From NCBI RefSeq assembly GCF_000483485.1, contig NZ_KI519609.1, forward strand, positions 541,026 to 605,025: DNA of 64,000 nt, written 5' to 3'. Numbering within the stretch: position 1 is the stretch's first letter; each line of letters opens with the position of its first letter. The position numbers and the translations under genes are program-made. Under the pieces are notes generated by a model. It did not search any database, was not told the DNA's origin, and saw only the letters and a program-made list of their open reading frames with translations. The DNA comes from Thiomicrorhabdus chilensis DSM 12352 (GTDB lineage: Bacteria > Pseudomonadota > Gammaproteobacteria > Thiomicrospirales > Thiomicrospiraceae). Positions 25,901 to 34,698 of this stretch are shown here, one piece after another.

Positions 25901-28900
25901 GTTGAAGGCATAGCCACCATCAAATACCCCAGGTCTTGCTTGGTTCCAGTTACGGAAGCCATCGTAGCATTTGTCAATATTTGCAACACCAAGTGTTTGA
26001 ATGGCGAACTCAGACTGAGGATCTTCACCAGGGCAACCTTCAGGTAGAGATCTATCCCAACTGTCGGTGGTCGTTTCTGCAACTAATGTTAAAGCAGAAT
26101 CCGTCGTTAATTCCAGGCGTACGTCATCGAACAGTACCCAGGCACTAGATGAAGTATTGGAGGCAACAAGTCTAATGACCAGTGGAAGCCCTAGGCTAGG
26201 ATCTTCTGCTGTCGCCGTATAAGTCACTGTCGAAGTCAAGTACTCTTGGTCTGGACTCAAGCTGTCATTATCTTCGGCAAGCAACACAAATGTGCTTCCC
26301 TGCATAACCCCAAGCTGTACTTGGTAGTCTGCAATTGTAATGGAGTTAGATCCTTGATCACCTACAGCTACACTGAGGTTGTAAGAACCTTCCTTCAATA
26401 CTTCACCGAGCATTTGTTGAATGCTACCATCGCCTTGGAATTGATACATATTGGTCCCTTCGGCAACATTTGCATTATTGTATGGATTAAAGATTCGACC
26501 TGAACCGATTTTAATCCAAGCAGGCAAGGGGTTGCTATTTAAGGAACTACCATTGGTTAAAATGGGCTCTTCAAAGCTTGCGTTTGAAACGGCAATATTG
26601 AATGGCGCTTCTCTAGGGACTTCACGATAAAGTCGAACTTTGACACCTGGAATACCAGGTTCCCAAGGATCTCCAACCGTTAGACGAGGATCATTTTCAC
26701 CACGGGTTGAGCCGTAAAAGACGATTCCCGAAATACCGCCGTTTTCGCCAACCTCATAGGGTTTTTTACCCCAATTGAAGACACTGGTTTGGCCAGGAAA
26801 ACCTTGGAAAGCCTGAGTTAAAACGGGGCCTGTTTCGGTGCGTGATAATTCACCATTTGCTTGCACTTGTGGATTTAGCAGGCCTGGATATGGATTGTCA
26901 GGAAGGTTAACGTCACCACCCCCATCAACAGTGGCAGTCATGCCCGTCGCTTTAAAACGAGTGTAGTCAACCTCTAACACTTGCCATGAAAAGAATGGGA
27001 ATGTTTGGTCGAAAGACACATATCCTTCTAGATCCGTTGGAAATGACTGGTTGACGGTACCATCACGCCAGCGAAGGTTGATGGCCTGTTCAGACAGTGG
27101 TGATTCACCATTATCGAGAATACCGTTTTCATTCATATCCATGAATACATTATGTTCAGTACGGGTGAACCAAGCATTTACTGCAATGGGGGCACTCAGT
27201 TCAACATTGCTGTCAACGACATCAACCAATTGATAAGCAATAATCTGGTCTAGATAATCGTCCCAAACAACAAGTTGATAATTACCATTGGGGATGCCAT
27301 CGAGCATAAAACTGCCGTCTGGTTCAGCATGTACGGTACGAATATTGGCACCGTCGCCTGAATTATCATTTAGTCCAACCCACGCTCGAGTAAATCCAAG
27401 CGCATCGTAAGATCCGGTTTCGACAGAGCCTAAAACTCCGGGTGGACGGGGGTCATGAAGAAGAGTAACCTGACCACTGATGCTGTTGCTTCCGGAGACC
27501 GGTGGCTGTGTTGTCTCAGGGTCAACGAAACCAATAAATGCATGTTGCATTTGTCCCCCAAACTCTAGAAAAAATTCAGGTTCGTTCGCTTTTACCCAAG
27601 CATCGATAACTTTTGAGCCTTCAATGGTTGAGGTCTGTACCCAGTCTGGGCCGCCAGAAGGTTTAACTGCAATTACCCCATATTTTCCAGGAGGTAGGTC
27701 TTTAATTAATGCACTACCATCAGGGCAAGTCACAATGATGCCTGTAGCCGCTGCAGGAGCACAAGGCAGCCAGTTTTTTAGCGGAGTGCCAAAGGCATCT
27801 TGGCTCATGGTGCCGCCAGACATGCCGTAACGCCCACCTGCATCTTCAAGAATAATCTGAAACCCCTCTAAGCCAGGTTCATTGGCATCTGGAGCACCAT
27901 TAGTTGGGAAGTTGTCATTAAATACCAATACGCTGATTTGAGCAGTGGGTATGGGTTGTTTATTTACATATACAGTAACGGCACTAGAACCCGGAGGGAT
28001 TTGTGCACCACCAATTGAGTGCCCATTAACATTGGCTCCATCGTCGGGTAAAACGGATACGTAATAGTGTTTACTTGGGTCAAGTGCGACCTCTGAAAAC
28101 TCTCCTGCTCCGCTACCTTGTGCCACTATTGGCATATAGCTTTTATGGAAATTAAGCGACTGTTGATTAATAAGAGCATCGGGAGCATTTGGATCGTGGT
28201 GGAAGGTTGCATCTTCTTGTACCAACCAGCGGTAATCTGTAAGTGCAACACCATCAGGATCTTGTACACTTAGAGCAATGTTGGCGACAGGATTAAAGTT
28301 TAAGGTAACCGTTGTTGGCTGATTTCCAGTCGAGTTTGGATCGCTATCACTTTGTAATGAACCATCAAAAGCAAAGTATGAGAAGGTTGCAGGAGTGCCT
28401 TGTGCATTACCCGTGTAGGTAAAGGAACCATCAGCATTGAGTGTGAGCCCGGCAGGTGGTGTGCCATCAAGTACTGCTGTTAGCGTATCTCCATCGGGGT
28501 CGGCATCGTTGCCAAGCACGCCTGCAGCAGCTGCAACGGTTATTGTTGTTCCTGTAGAGTTGGTGTAAGGCCCATCTACCGAAGCCATTGGCGCATCATT
28601 AACAAAGGACACATTTAGAGTGACTTGGGCTGGATAACTGTTTCCATCACTTGTGCTCGCACTGTAAGTGAAGCCATCTGGCCCTGAGTAATTTTCATTT
28701 GGAGTGTAAGTAAAGGTACCATTACTATTTAAATTGATTGTACCGTTGGATGGACTGCTTATCATGGCTACTGTTGCATTAGATAGCATGACATCGTTGC
28801 CTAAGACACTCGTCGCATTTAGCGGAGTGTCTTCGACCACATTGTATACATCGTCAACAGCGTAAGTGGTCGCAATAGGTGCAGGAGGAGTACCTGTACC

Positions 28901-30523
28901 TACCTGTAACTGAACGAGTATTCCGCCAGCAGGTAGCGCGTCAGGATTGTCTTCTGTACCACCAGGTGCACTGATGCCGCTATTGCTCGGTGATGTTCGA
29001 TCGAAGAGTGAGAAGGTCACGTCTTGGTTAGGCATGGCTACGAGAACGTCAAGCGTTTTACCCGCTGGTAACAGTGCGTGACTTTGCTGTTTTATAAGTC
29101 CTGGATAAGGGTTACCGTCTTCCGCGATTAAGCCCATATCTGGCCCAATAATCGCTGGAGTATGTGAGCGCAAGCCTGCATTGAGAAAACGAAACAGTAC
29201 ATTATCACCTGGCCGACCGGCAGCCATTGCAGCCTCGGGAGAAATGGCTCCATTTACGAGTCTATAGATAGGATTGTAATCAACGGTACAAGGATATCCA
29301 ACAGTAGCATTGGCAATGTAGTCTGCTAACGGAACACACTCCATTCCAGGAGCGCCTAAAGTTGCTGTTAATGCGGCATCGGCACGTAGGTTTTGTATAG
29401 GGTCTATTTCGCTTAATAATAATATGGCATCAGTATCGGGGGCTATACCTGGGTAGGCATTACCTGCGCCAGCATCAACTACCAGTGCTCCATAAAGCCC
29501 CATTGGTACTTGAATCGATGGATGAGTACCGCTCTGATAGAGATAGGTTCCTGGACGTAAATTAGTGAAATTATAGGTTTGGATATCGCCTCTAGCAGCC
29601 ACTTCAGTTGTGAATGACTGTACACGACTTCTTCCCAAAGAGTCCATGGCCATTACCGGGTTACCACCGTTGGCTTGGCCAGGAATGATAATAGAGGTTG
29701 GCGTGCGTAGAGCGTTTCTGAGGTGAACAGTAAGGTTTGGACCGGTTGAAGGTGCAACTACGGGAACGGCAGTAATTTCTTTAACGCGGAAAGGTGCGCC
29801 ACTAGTCGTATTTTTGATTGCTAGCGTTGTTCCCGTTGGTGTTCCATCTATCTGATAGGTAATCCAACCATGGGTGCCACCTGCATTTTCGTGTGTTGTG
29901 GGTAATGATGGTAGCGGTTCGTGAATGGGTGCGGCTGTAACGAGATTTCCATCAAGGGTCACTTCTAAAGAGGTGTTGGAATTCCCCCCTGCGCTCCATA
30001 GTGAAAACCTTTTGGGAATAATCGCGTTATCAAAATCGAAGACGGCAGTCTGGTTGGTGCCTATGTTGGCATTTGCCACACCAATCCCCTGTCTTGTGCG
30101 ACGAACACTTGCAGCTGGATTACCATTACCTAGCAGGCCTGTAATTGTGACGCCGGGGTTTCCCTGGTCGTAGAGTGTTGCGCCAGATTCGTTTGGTTGA
30201 ACACCAAAGTTTATTGTGTAAGGGTTAAGTTGAGGTCCGGGTGCGTCTTGCGTGGCTGCAGCTTGGCCGCAGTTAACAAAGCCTTGTCTACACCATTGAT
30301 ACCCCCACATAGGAACAGTTGTGTTGTTCTTCAAGGTCTTCTCGAAGGGTTGTGCCTGCAGATAAACATCAATTGCTGATGAAGTGCCACTAAATCCGGT
30401 TGCGATTAAAATCACCGTAGCAAGGATTAACAATTTTACTCTCAGTAGTAGATTATGGCCATTGCTGACATTTGGTTCTAATGTAGAGTCCTGTTTTGAA
30501 TTTTTGTGCATTGCCTGTTTCAT
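22937..30523 (-). CDS. Giant secreted protein: degenerate cupredoxin domains, cadherin-like and Cna-B/SdrD repeats, parallel beta-helix
   Basis: 2528 residues. After a signal sequence (about 30-50) come two cupredoxin-like domains homologous to protein B (30621-31937): GTYLYQSGTHPSIQVPMGLYG aligns with its YHSG region, but the copper histidines are gone. Then follow a VCBS/cadherin-like pair (DDVYNVVEDTPLNATSVLGND at about 560; VLGNDADPDGDTL at about 665), several SdrD/Cna-B-like domains with EF-hand-like loops (MDMNENGILDNGE, NDNFPTNGAPDANE), an IPT-like region, and a C-terminal right-handed beta-helix of NosD type from about 1950 (NNNITGNSG, NNFICGNYASG). Three CAGGCCTG palindromes lie inside. 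It looks like an extracellular scaffold or anchor for the oxidases and a probable T2SS cargo. Confidence 0.8.
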   Translation of the reverse strand: MKQAMHKNSKQDSTLEPNVSNGHNLLLRVKLLILATVILIATGFSGTSSAIDVYLQAQPFEKTLKNNTTVPMWGYQWCRQGFVNCGQAAATQDAPGPQLNPYTINFGVQPNESGATLYDQGNPGVTITGLLGNGNPAASVRRTRQGIGVANANIGTNQTAVFDFDNAIIPKRFSLWSAGGNSNTSLEVTLDGNLVTAAPIHEPLPSLPTTHENAGGTHGWITYQIDGTPTGTTLAIKNTTSGAPFRVKEITAVPVVAPSTGPNLTVHLRNALRTPTSIIIPGQANGGNPVMAMDSLGRSRVQSFTTEVAARGDIQTYNFTNLRPGTYLYQSGTHPSIQVPMGLYGALVVDAGAGNAYPGIAPDTDAILLLSEIDPIQNLRADAALTATLGAPGMECVPLADYIANATVGYPCTVDYNPIYRLVNGAISPEAAMAAGRPGDNVLFRFLNAGLRSHTPAIIGPDMGLIAEDGNPYPGLIKQQSHALLPAGKTLDVLVAMPNQDVTFSLFDRTSPSNSGISAPGGTEDNPDALPAGGILVQLQVGTGTPPAPIATTYAVDDVYNVVEDTPLNATSVLGNDVMLSNATVAMISSPSNGTINLNSNGTFTYTPNENYSGPDGFTYSASTSDGNSYPAQVTLNVSFVNDAPMASVDGPYTNSTGTTITVAAAAGVLGNDADPDGDTLTAVLDGTPPAGLTLNADGSFTYTGNAQGTPATFSYFAFDGSLQSDSDPNSTGNQPTTVTLNFNPVANIALSVQDPDGVALTDYRWLVQEDATFHHDPNAPDALINQQSLNFHKSYMPIVAQGSGAGEFSEVALDPSKHYYVSVLPDDGANVNGHSIGGAQIPPGSSAVTVYVNKQPIPTAQISVLVFNDNFPTNGAPDANEPGLEGFQIILEDAGGRYGMSGGTMSQDAFGTPLKNWLPCAPAAATGIIVTCPDGSALIKDLPPGKYGVIAVKPSGGPDWVQTSTIEGSKVIDAWVKANEPEFFLEFGGQMQHAFIGFVDPETTQPPVSGSNSISGQVTLLHDPRPPGVLGSVETGSYDALGFTRAWVGLNDNSGDGANIRTVHAEPDGSFMLDGIPNGNYQLVVWDDYLDQIIAYQLVDVVDSNVELSAPIAVNAWFTRTEHNVFMDMNENGILDNGESPLSEQAINLRWRDGTVNQSFPTDLEGYVSFDQTFPFFSWQVLEVDYTRFKATGMTATVDGGGDVNLPDNPYPGLLNPQVQANGELSRTETGPVLTQAFQGFPGQTSVFNWGKKPYEVGENGGISGIVFYGSTRGENDPRLTVGDPWEPGIPGVKVRLYREVPREAPFNIAVSNASFEEPILTNGSSLNSNPLPAWIKIGSGRIFNPYNNANVAEGTNMYQFQGDGSIQQMLGEVLKEGSYNLSVAVGDQGSNSITIADYQVQLGVMQGSTFVLLAEDNDSLSPDQEYLTSTVTYTATAEDPSLGLPLVIRLVASNTSSSAWVLFDDVRLELTTDSALTLVAETTTDSWDRSLPEGCPGEDPQSEFAIQTLGVANIDKCYDGFRNWNQARPGVFDGGYAFNDIPAGSYVVEIVPPPGYELIKEEDVNVGFGDIFSTVSVSPPAGGPGVFTFPDAATVAAALAPEPGIAQPPCVGDLREVPEIMSLFPNAAEPAPFATALRPLCNRKKVTLSDQGQAAADFHLFTTTPVAAQFTGLITDDISNESNPASPGFGEKWSPANLPVSLRDWTGREVYRSYGDSFGRYNGLLPSTYTANIPIPSGYSPAMLIACMNDGGDGQSDPLKLSTYGTACYTAQFMPGATTYLDTPVLPKAAFAGGFNPVDCAAVKGTPVITSVSNATSGAFGPLVAPGETIAIRSAGTAAEVPNPTYEGPFATAPYNEPTVLRDLSFGSGTGSVELIDANGIKHALSIQAWGPDEIRAVAPATPMTGELLVTRGDSGNASINSVTVTVDTETPIRVAAGDSIQAAIDSATNGALILVEPGNYNEFVIMSKPVRLQGSGSDTIINAIQRPTEKLQAWSDKVNELVNSGIVDLLPGQLAGLPTERGAGITVLAKRNGPNRFVIHPARIDGFTITDADSGGGIFVNGYAHKLEISNNNITGNSGFLHGGIRVGHPFLPNVDQQANANGIIAFNRNLNIHNNAITLNGAIGEQSIGGGLALATGSYNYTVANNFICGNYASGDGAGIAHLGQSHSGMIEHNQILFNQSFDPTANPSGGGIFIGGEPSEPPALSLGTGNVKVNGNLIQGNQAGSGHGGGIRTQFVNGSEIGFTQTNNKSRKPWLLRFTNNIIVNNVAGYSGGGISLQDTVRAVINNNTIANNDSTATVGGLIVGGATAPQPAGISAERYSLSLAAALNETNGFSNPLQLINNIIWHNRAFSFDGSVLQPVLTPTSAGNCPTGANYWDIGVLGEPQVPLAGDLKLNPRRSILTTLAGGYHRSNLTGNPDFISEYCNGDRTLSTPGPIRLTPAFGEGGNMLDIRFGPLTQEAATPWASTPTIWNYHIGAASAGLNNAQRIQNLNGTKPRSALDFDGDTRPQGARFDRGADERAL

Positions 30524-30620
30524 TGCTCTCTCTCCTCAATTGAGAGTTACCTATTCGATTAGGTAGTGCTCAGAATGTGCTTTTGTGACTGATTAAATTG
30601 TATTTTTTTATTTCAGTCTT

Positions 30621-31937
30621 TTATTCGGTTATAACCACGCTAGGCGCTTCTATGATTAGCATGGTCATCATTCCACCTGGAAATACGTCGTTGTTTACCA
30701 TTTCACGTTCAGTATGTGAGTGCCACATATATGCATAACCAGCATTGGGGTTAAGGCCGCCTTCTCCCGGGGGCAAACTTCCCATTGCGCCAAGGAAAGG
30801 ACTTCCGCTGTAGAAACCACCGAACGCCATTGAACTTAAGCTGGGTAATTCAACGGGGATCGGTTTGCCGTGGTCTGGGGCCCATTCGTGTTCTTCCATT
30901 GGATCGGATGGCTTGTGACCATAAATATCCCAACCAAGATCTTTTCCTGTCCATCCAAAGATGGCATCAACCGTTCCGCCAGGCGCGGCAGGGATAGTAA
31001 ACAGTAATGGACCTGCAAGCTGGCTTGAATCTGTTGCGCTTAATAGCAAACGACCATCTCGAGCAAGTACTTGGGAGTGGTTTCCGTGGGTGTGGAATGG
31101 ATGCATGTCTCGTCCAGCTCCGACTACACGCAACAGTATTTTTTCACCAGGATGCATGCGAGTCATCGCATTATAGGGTTGGTTTGGTAGTAAACTCGTG
31201 CCAGCAGAAGCCATAGTGTCAGGTGCGGCTCGTCCGTTTAATAGCCAGTATTCTGGATGAAATGGTCCCGATCCAACATCAATTGGCCCTGGTCCTGTTG
31301 CCTGCTGTTGGGCTGCTTCATGAATATCTATGTCGATTTCACTCAGAAGGTATAAATATTCACGGTCGTAGCAAGTTTTTGGGTGATCGTAAGCAGAAGC
31401 TACACTACACCCCACGGCTGGTGAGGACGGCCGGACGATAATAGCGCCATATAATCCCATCTCAATTTGAAGGTCTGGTCGAGTGCCGCTGTGGTATTGA
31501 TAGGTTCCTGGCGTATTGGCGACAAAACTGTAGGTAACCGATCCACCAACGGGTGCTTCCTGGGTTATTTGGCCAGCAACACCAGAGCTGGTTGTGACCT
31601 GATGACCCGGAAATACAATCGATGTGTTTCCAGCCGCTGCAGGCAAGTTGTTATTGAGAGTAATCGTTACTGTGGTCCCTTGGTCTACGATTAGTGTTGG
31701 GCCAGGAAGTTGCATGGTTCCGTTATTGCTGTAACCCCAAGAGTATATTGAACCACCATCTGCAATTGAGATATAACCTTCGCTAGCGGTTAGGTTGAAA
31801 TGACTTCCGGTTTCACCAATGATCATGGCGCGCACTGTGGCTGGGGCCAATAAGGTTACAGATAGCACCAATACAACAATGGCTGAGAAGAAATCGGGTA
31901 ATTTCCTATTACTAATGCTTTTCTTGAAAATAGTCAT
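30621..31937 (-). CDS. Cupredoxin oxidase B: C-terminal copper domain intact, N-terminal domain degenerate
   Basis: 438 residues with signal peptide (about 15-37). Domain 1 keeps the fold but not the ligands: SIVFPGHQV replaces the usual HWHG, and YHSG (148-151) replaces HSH. Domain 2 has HPFHTHG (279-285) and WHSHTERE (HSH at 406-408), both typical trinuclear-cluster histidine pairs, but serine replaces the type 1 copper cysteine between the last two histidines. So B alone cannot be a complete multicopper oxidase. It lies 10 bases downstream of protein A, which has exactly the missing motifs. GGAGA precedes the ATG. Confidence 0.85.
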   Translation of the reverse strand: MTIFKKSISNRKLPDFFSAIVVLVLSVTLLAPATVRAMIIGETGSHFNLTASEGYISIADGGSIYSWGYSNNGTMQLPGPTLIVDQGTTVTITLNNNLPAAAGNTSIVFPGHQVTTSSGVAGQITQEAPVGGSVTYSFVANTPGTYQYHSGTRPDLQIEMGLYGAIIVRPSSPAVGCSVASAYDHPKTCYDREYLYLLSEIDIDIHEAAQQQATGPGPIDVGSGPFHPEYWLLNGRAAPDTMASAGTSLLPNQPYNAMTRMHPGEKILLRVVGAGRDMHPFHTHGNHSQVLARDGRLLLSATDSSQLAGPLLFTIPAAPGGTVDAIFGWTGKDLGWDIYGHKPSDPMEEHEWAPDHGKPIPVELPSLSSMAFGGFYSGSPFLGAMGSLPPGEGGLNPNAGYAYMWHSHTEREMVNNDVFPGGMMTMLIIEAPSVVITE

Positions 31938-31947
31938 TGCCGTTCTC

Positions 31948-33249
31948 CTAATTGATCCGTATCTCGGTCATCATGCCGCCGAAATTTTCTGCATCGTTGG
32001 CGAGTTGATCAAGATTCTTGGTGTAAAGGAAATAGGTTCCAGCAGTCGCTGGAGTTGTGATGATGACATCTGCAGATTGACCACCGCCAAGGGTTAATGA
32101 ATTCGTTTGATAATTCATGTTGTTTCCGGCACCATCGCGTAATAATCGAGCATCAAGTCCTACCACGTTCATCGTCAGGCCACTGGTTCCGATTGTGTAG
32201 AATTGAGTCACGCTTAGATTTGATATTCTGAGTAGAATGCGCTGACCGGGAGATGCGGAGATCAGGCTAGAGATGGGTTGGGAAACTTGAGTATTGCCAA
32301 GGGGGTCTACCGTGCTGAGCGCATTGGGATTTACCGTGTCCGGGTATCCTCGGCCATTCAATAAAAAGTAACGATCACGCATGCCAGCAAAAGGCAGAGG
32401 TTGTACATTGAAGCTGGCATCATGGAAGTCGGGGTCAAAAGAACCAATCTGGATAGGGTACTCCACATCGTAACGGGTTGATCCGTCGCCATCATTGTAG
32501 GCATAAGTACTGACACCGCTGATGTGCCCATCTGGACAAATGCCACCCGGTATCGAAGAATCGTTAATTGTGTCGCAACGATTCTGGCGAGGTCTTACGA
32601 ACAAGTTCCCTAACATGCCCATCTGCATGTGTTCAGCCGCTTCCACGTGACAGTGGTACATATAGGTTCCGGCATCCTTGGCCTGGTAGTAGTAAGTTAA
32701 GGTTGCCCCCATATTGATTGATATTGAAGCATCCGGTACACCATCAAAAAGTGCAGAAGCTTCAGCAAACCCGTGCCAGTGAATGGTGTGCGGGTCAAAT
32801 AGGTCGGGTCGCATCGCCATGCCGACATTGGTCATAGACAAAAAGAGCTCGTCATCTTCATCAATCGCAATCGTTGGTGCTGGCGCGTTCGCTGCCAACA
32901 TCCCTTGATCCATCACCCAGCCTGGGTAGTCACCGCTATTTTCTGTTGGTGCACCGTCTACTCCGGGAAGGGGGAGTTCGGCAAAGCTGAAGACATACAT
33001 CGGTTTACCAGCACCAGTATTCTGGTAATTGTCGGCCATGGTTACCATTCCGTCGCCGGCGGCAAGATGCATGCATTTAATACCCGGGTTGTTTGCTCCA
33101 GGGTGGATGAGAGTTCCTGTCCCTTTAGGGCACTGTACGTTGATGCTGCTTTCCTGTGCACTTACACCGAGTGTTATGAATAGCAGTAAGAAGATTGTCG
33201 AGCTCAAGTTGATCACAGAGTTCATCGATATATTTCGTTGAAGTTTCAT
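31948..33249 (-). CDS. Cupredoxin oxidase A: N-terminal copper domain intact, C-terminal domain degenerate
   Basis: 433 residues with signal peptide (about 10-31). Domain 1 has HWHG (157-160) and YHCHVEAAEHMQMGM (HCH 199-201, His207, Met212), giving half a trinuclear cluster plus a full type 1 copper site in the first domain, as in two-domain oxidases and NirK-type nitrite reductase. In domain 2 the expected HPxHxHG and HCH motifs are replaced by QFYTIGTSG and FLYTKNLDQ. First gene of the minus-strand block; GGAG lies six bases before the ATG. Substrate unknown: metal ions (manganese, iron, copper) or phenolics are possible. Confidence 0.85.
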   Translation of the reverse strand: MKLQRNISMNSVINLSSTIFLLLFITLGVSAQESSINVQCPKGTGTLIHPGANNPGIKCMHLAAGDGMVTMADNYQNTGAGKPMYVFSFAELPLPGVDGAPTENSGDYPGWVMDQGMLAANAPAPTIAIDEDDELFLSMTNVGMAMRPDLFDPHTIHWHGFAEASALFDGVPDASISINMGATLTYYYQAKDAGTYMYHCHVEAAEHMQMGMLGNLFVRPRQNRCDTINDSSIPGGICPDGHISGVSTYAYNDGDGSTRYDVEYPIQIGSFDPDFHDASFNVQPLPFAGMRDRYFLLNGRGYPDTVNPNALSTVDPLGNTQVSQPISSLISASPGQRILLRISNLSVTQFYTIGTSGLTMNVVGLDARLLRDGAGNNMNYQTNSLTLGGGQSADVIITTPATAGTYFLYTKNLDQLANDAENFGGMMTEIRIN

Positions 33250-34698
33250 TTCGATCTCCTTGGCTAGAAATTGATTTGTTTAAATCCCTTACTGCCAGAT
33301 TGATTGAGGCGAAACTATATAAAATAGATCTGTAAGGGGGGTATGTCTTTTTTGGTATTTGGCATTTGTAGTCGTAATTTTGGTTAATTTAAATTTATTT
33401 CGTTATAAAGATGTATCGGTCATTAGGTAGGATAAAGTTTAATTTTCTAATAGAAAAAATCCGCAGTTCAATTAGTCGTAAATTTAGCCAAATTGGATGG
33501 AAAATGAACTTTGTAATTTGAAGGACAAAATTCTTTCTAGTTTTTTAAGCTTTGGTTACCATGACTTGCTTTAATCTTGTTAAGTTTGATTCTATCTCTA
33601 AGTATTTGATAAACATAATCAAAATAATCTATATTGATTGTTGTAAATTTTAAATATAATCAAAGACTTATCTTCTTTTTTTGGACGTTTCCCCTTTGTT
33701 TTAAGGGATTTCTTGAGATATTTAAATAATCCTGTGCACTGAATTTGGGTGATGAATTGTCGTAAGCGATAAGTGTAGATGGTTCAAGAAGAGACAAATG
33801 TGTACATATTGAAATTGAGTTTAAACATCAAATCACTGCCGCTTTTTCAGTCGCCGACGAATCAAGTCGCTATGCTGATCGATAGAGTGAGCCAGCAGGA
33901 AGAGGTCAAGCTACTTTGTGACTTATTTCTACTGTCCTGAGCCTAGAGAAGAAAATGCAGGCACAATCTAACTGTGGCACCGGATTTATTTGTTCGCCCG
34001 TTTGCTGGCTAGATGATGTCGAAAAACTGGGTGCGCAACCTGCGGTTAACCTTTAGGATTACGCTGATGAGAAGTGTGGGAGGCAAAAAAAAGCTTGATG
34101 TTCTTCTTTGGCTTGGGAGTACTGGGGGTACAATGCAGTGGTAATCAATATCGCCAACGGGTCTGATGGTGGCGGATTGAGCGGAGCATTTGTCGTCGTA
34201 GCAATTGGTTAACGGATTCAGGTTCTTACGTTCATTGCCTGTTTAATTTGGCTGTTTAATACAAATTTGTGGAGTACAAAGAGGGCCGCCATTAAATTCA
34301 ATTGCCAATACAACGTTAATTGAATCACCCTGGCATTTTATTATCTTTATTCTTTTTTTACATTTATGTTTAATGTTTTGTACAAAATAGGTGGCCTGCT
34401 GGAATAATTGTTATTAGGCTATATAATGTCATCAGTTGCTTTGATAGTGGAATACCGAATTTTTTGTAGATTTGAGTGTCAATAACATTCAGAAATTTTC
34501 GGCCTCTTGTTTATTTGTTTCTATTAGCATTGTTGATCTAGTATGTGGGATTTCAGCTAGCAAGTGCTTCCGGAAAAAAATTCTGTGCTATTGATCGGAT
34601 GGCAGGAGTTGTTACACAGAAGTTGCTTAAAATTGATTGTAAAATGTGACGGACAAGAATTCCGTATGTCTGTTCAGATAGATAACTAAGGAAGTTAT
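33250..34698. other. 1.45-kb gene-free region between oxidase A and gspD
   Basis: AT-rich with no convincing gene. It must carry the promoter of the minus-strand copper block near 33250 and a promoter for gspD. Within 33779-34220 the base composition rises and short open stretches occur (for example 33779-33940, 53 codons), interrupted by stops in every frame, which looks like decayed coding sequence of unrecognised origin. No transposase motif was recognised. Confidence 0.5.

Noticed and set aside
22937-30523. Giant protein as an active multicopper oxidase
   Set aside because: The positions of all four His-X-His motifs carry other residues (for example YQSG, LRSHTPAIIG).
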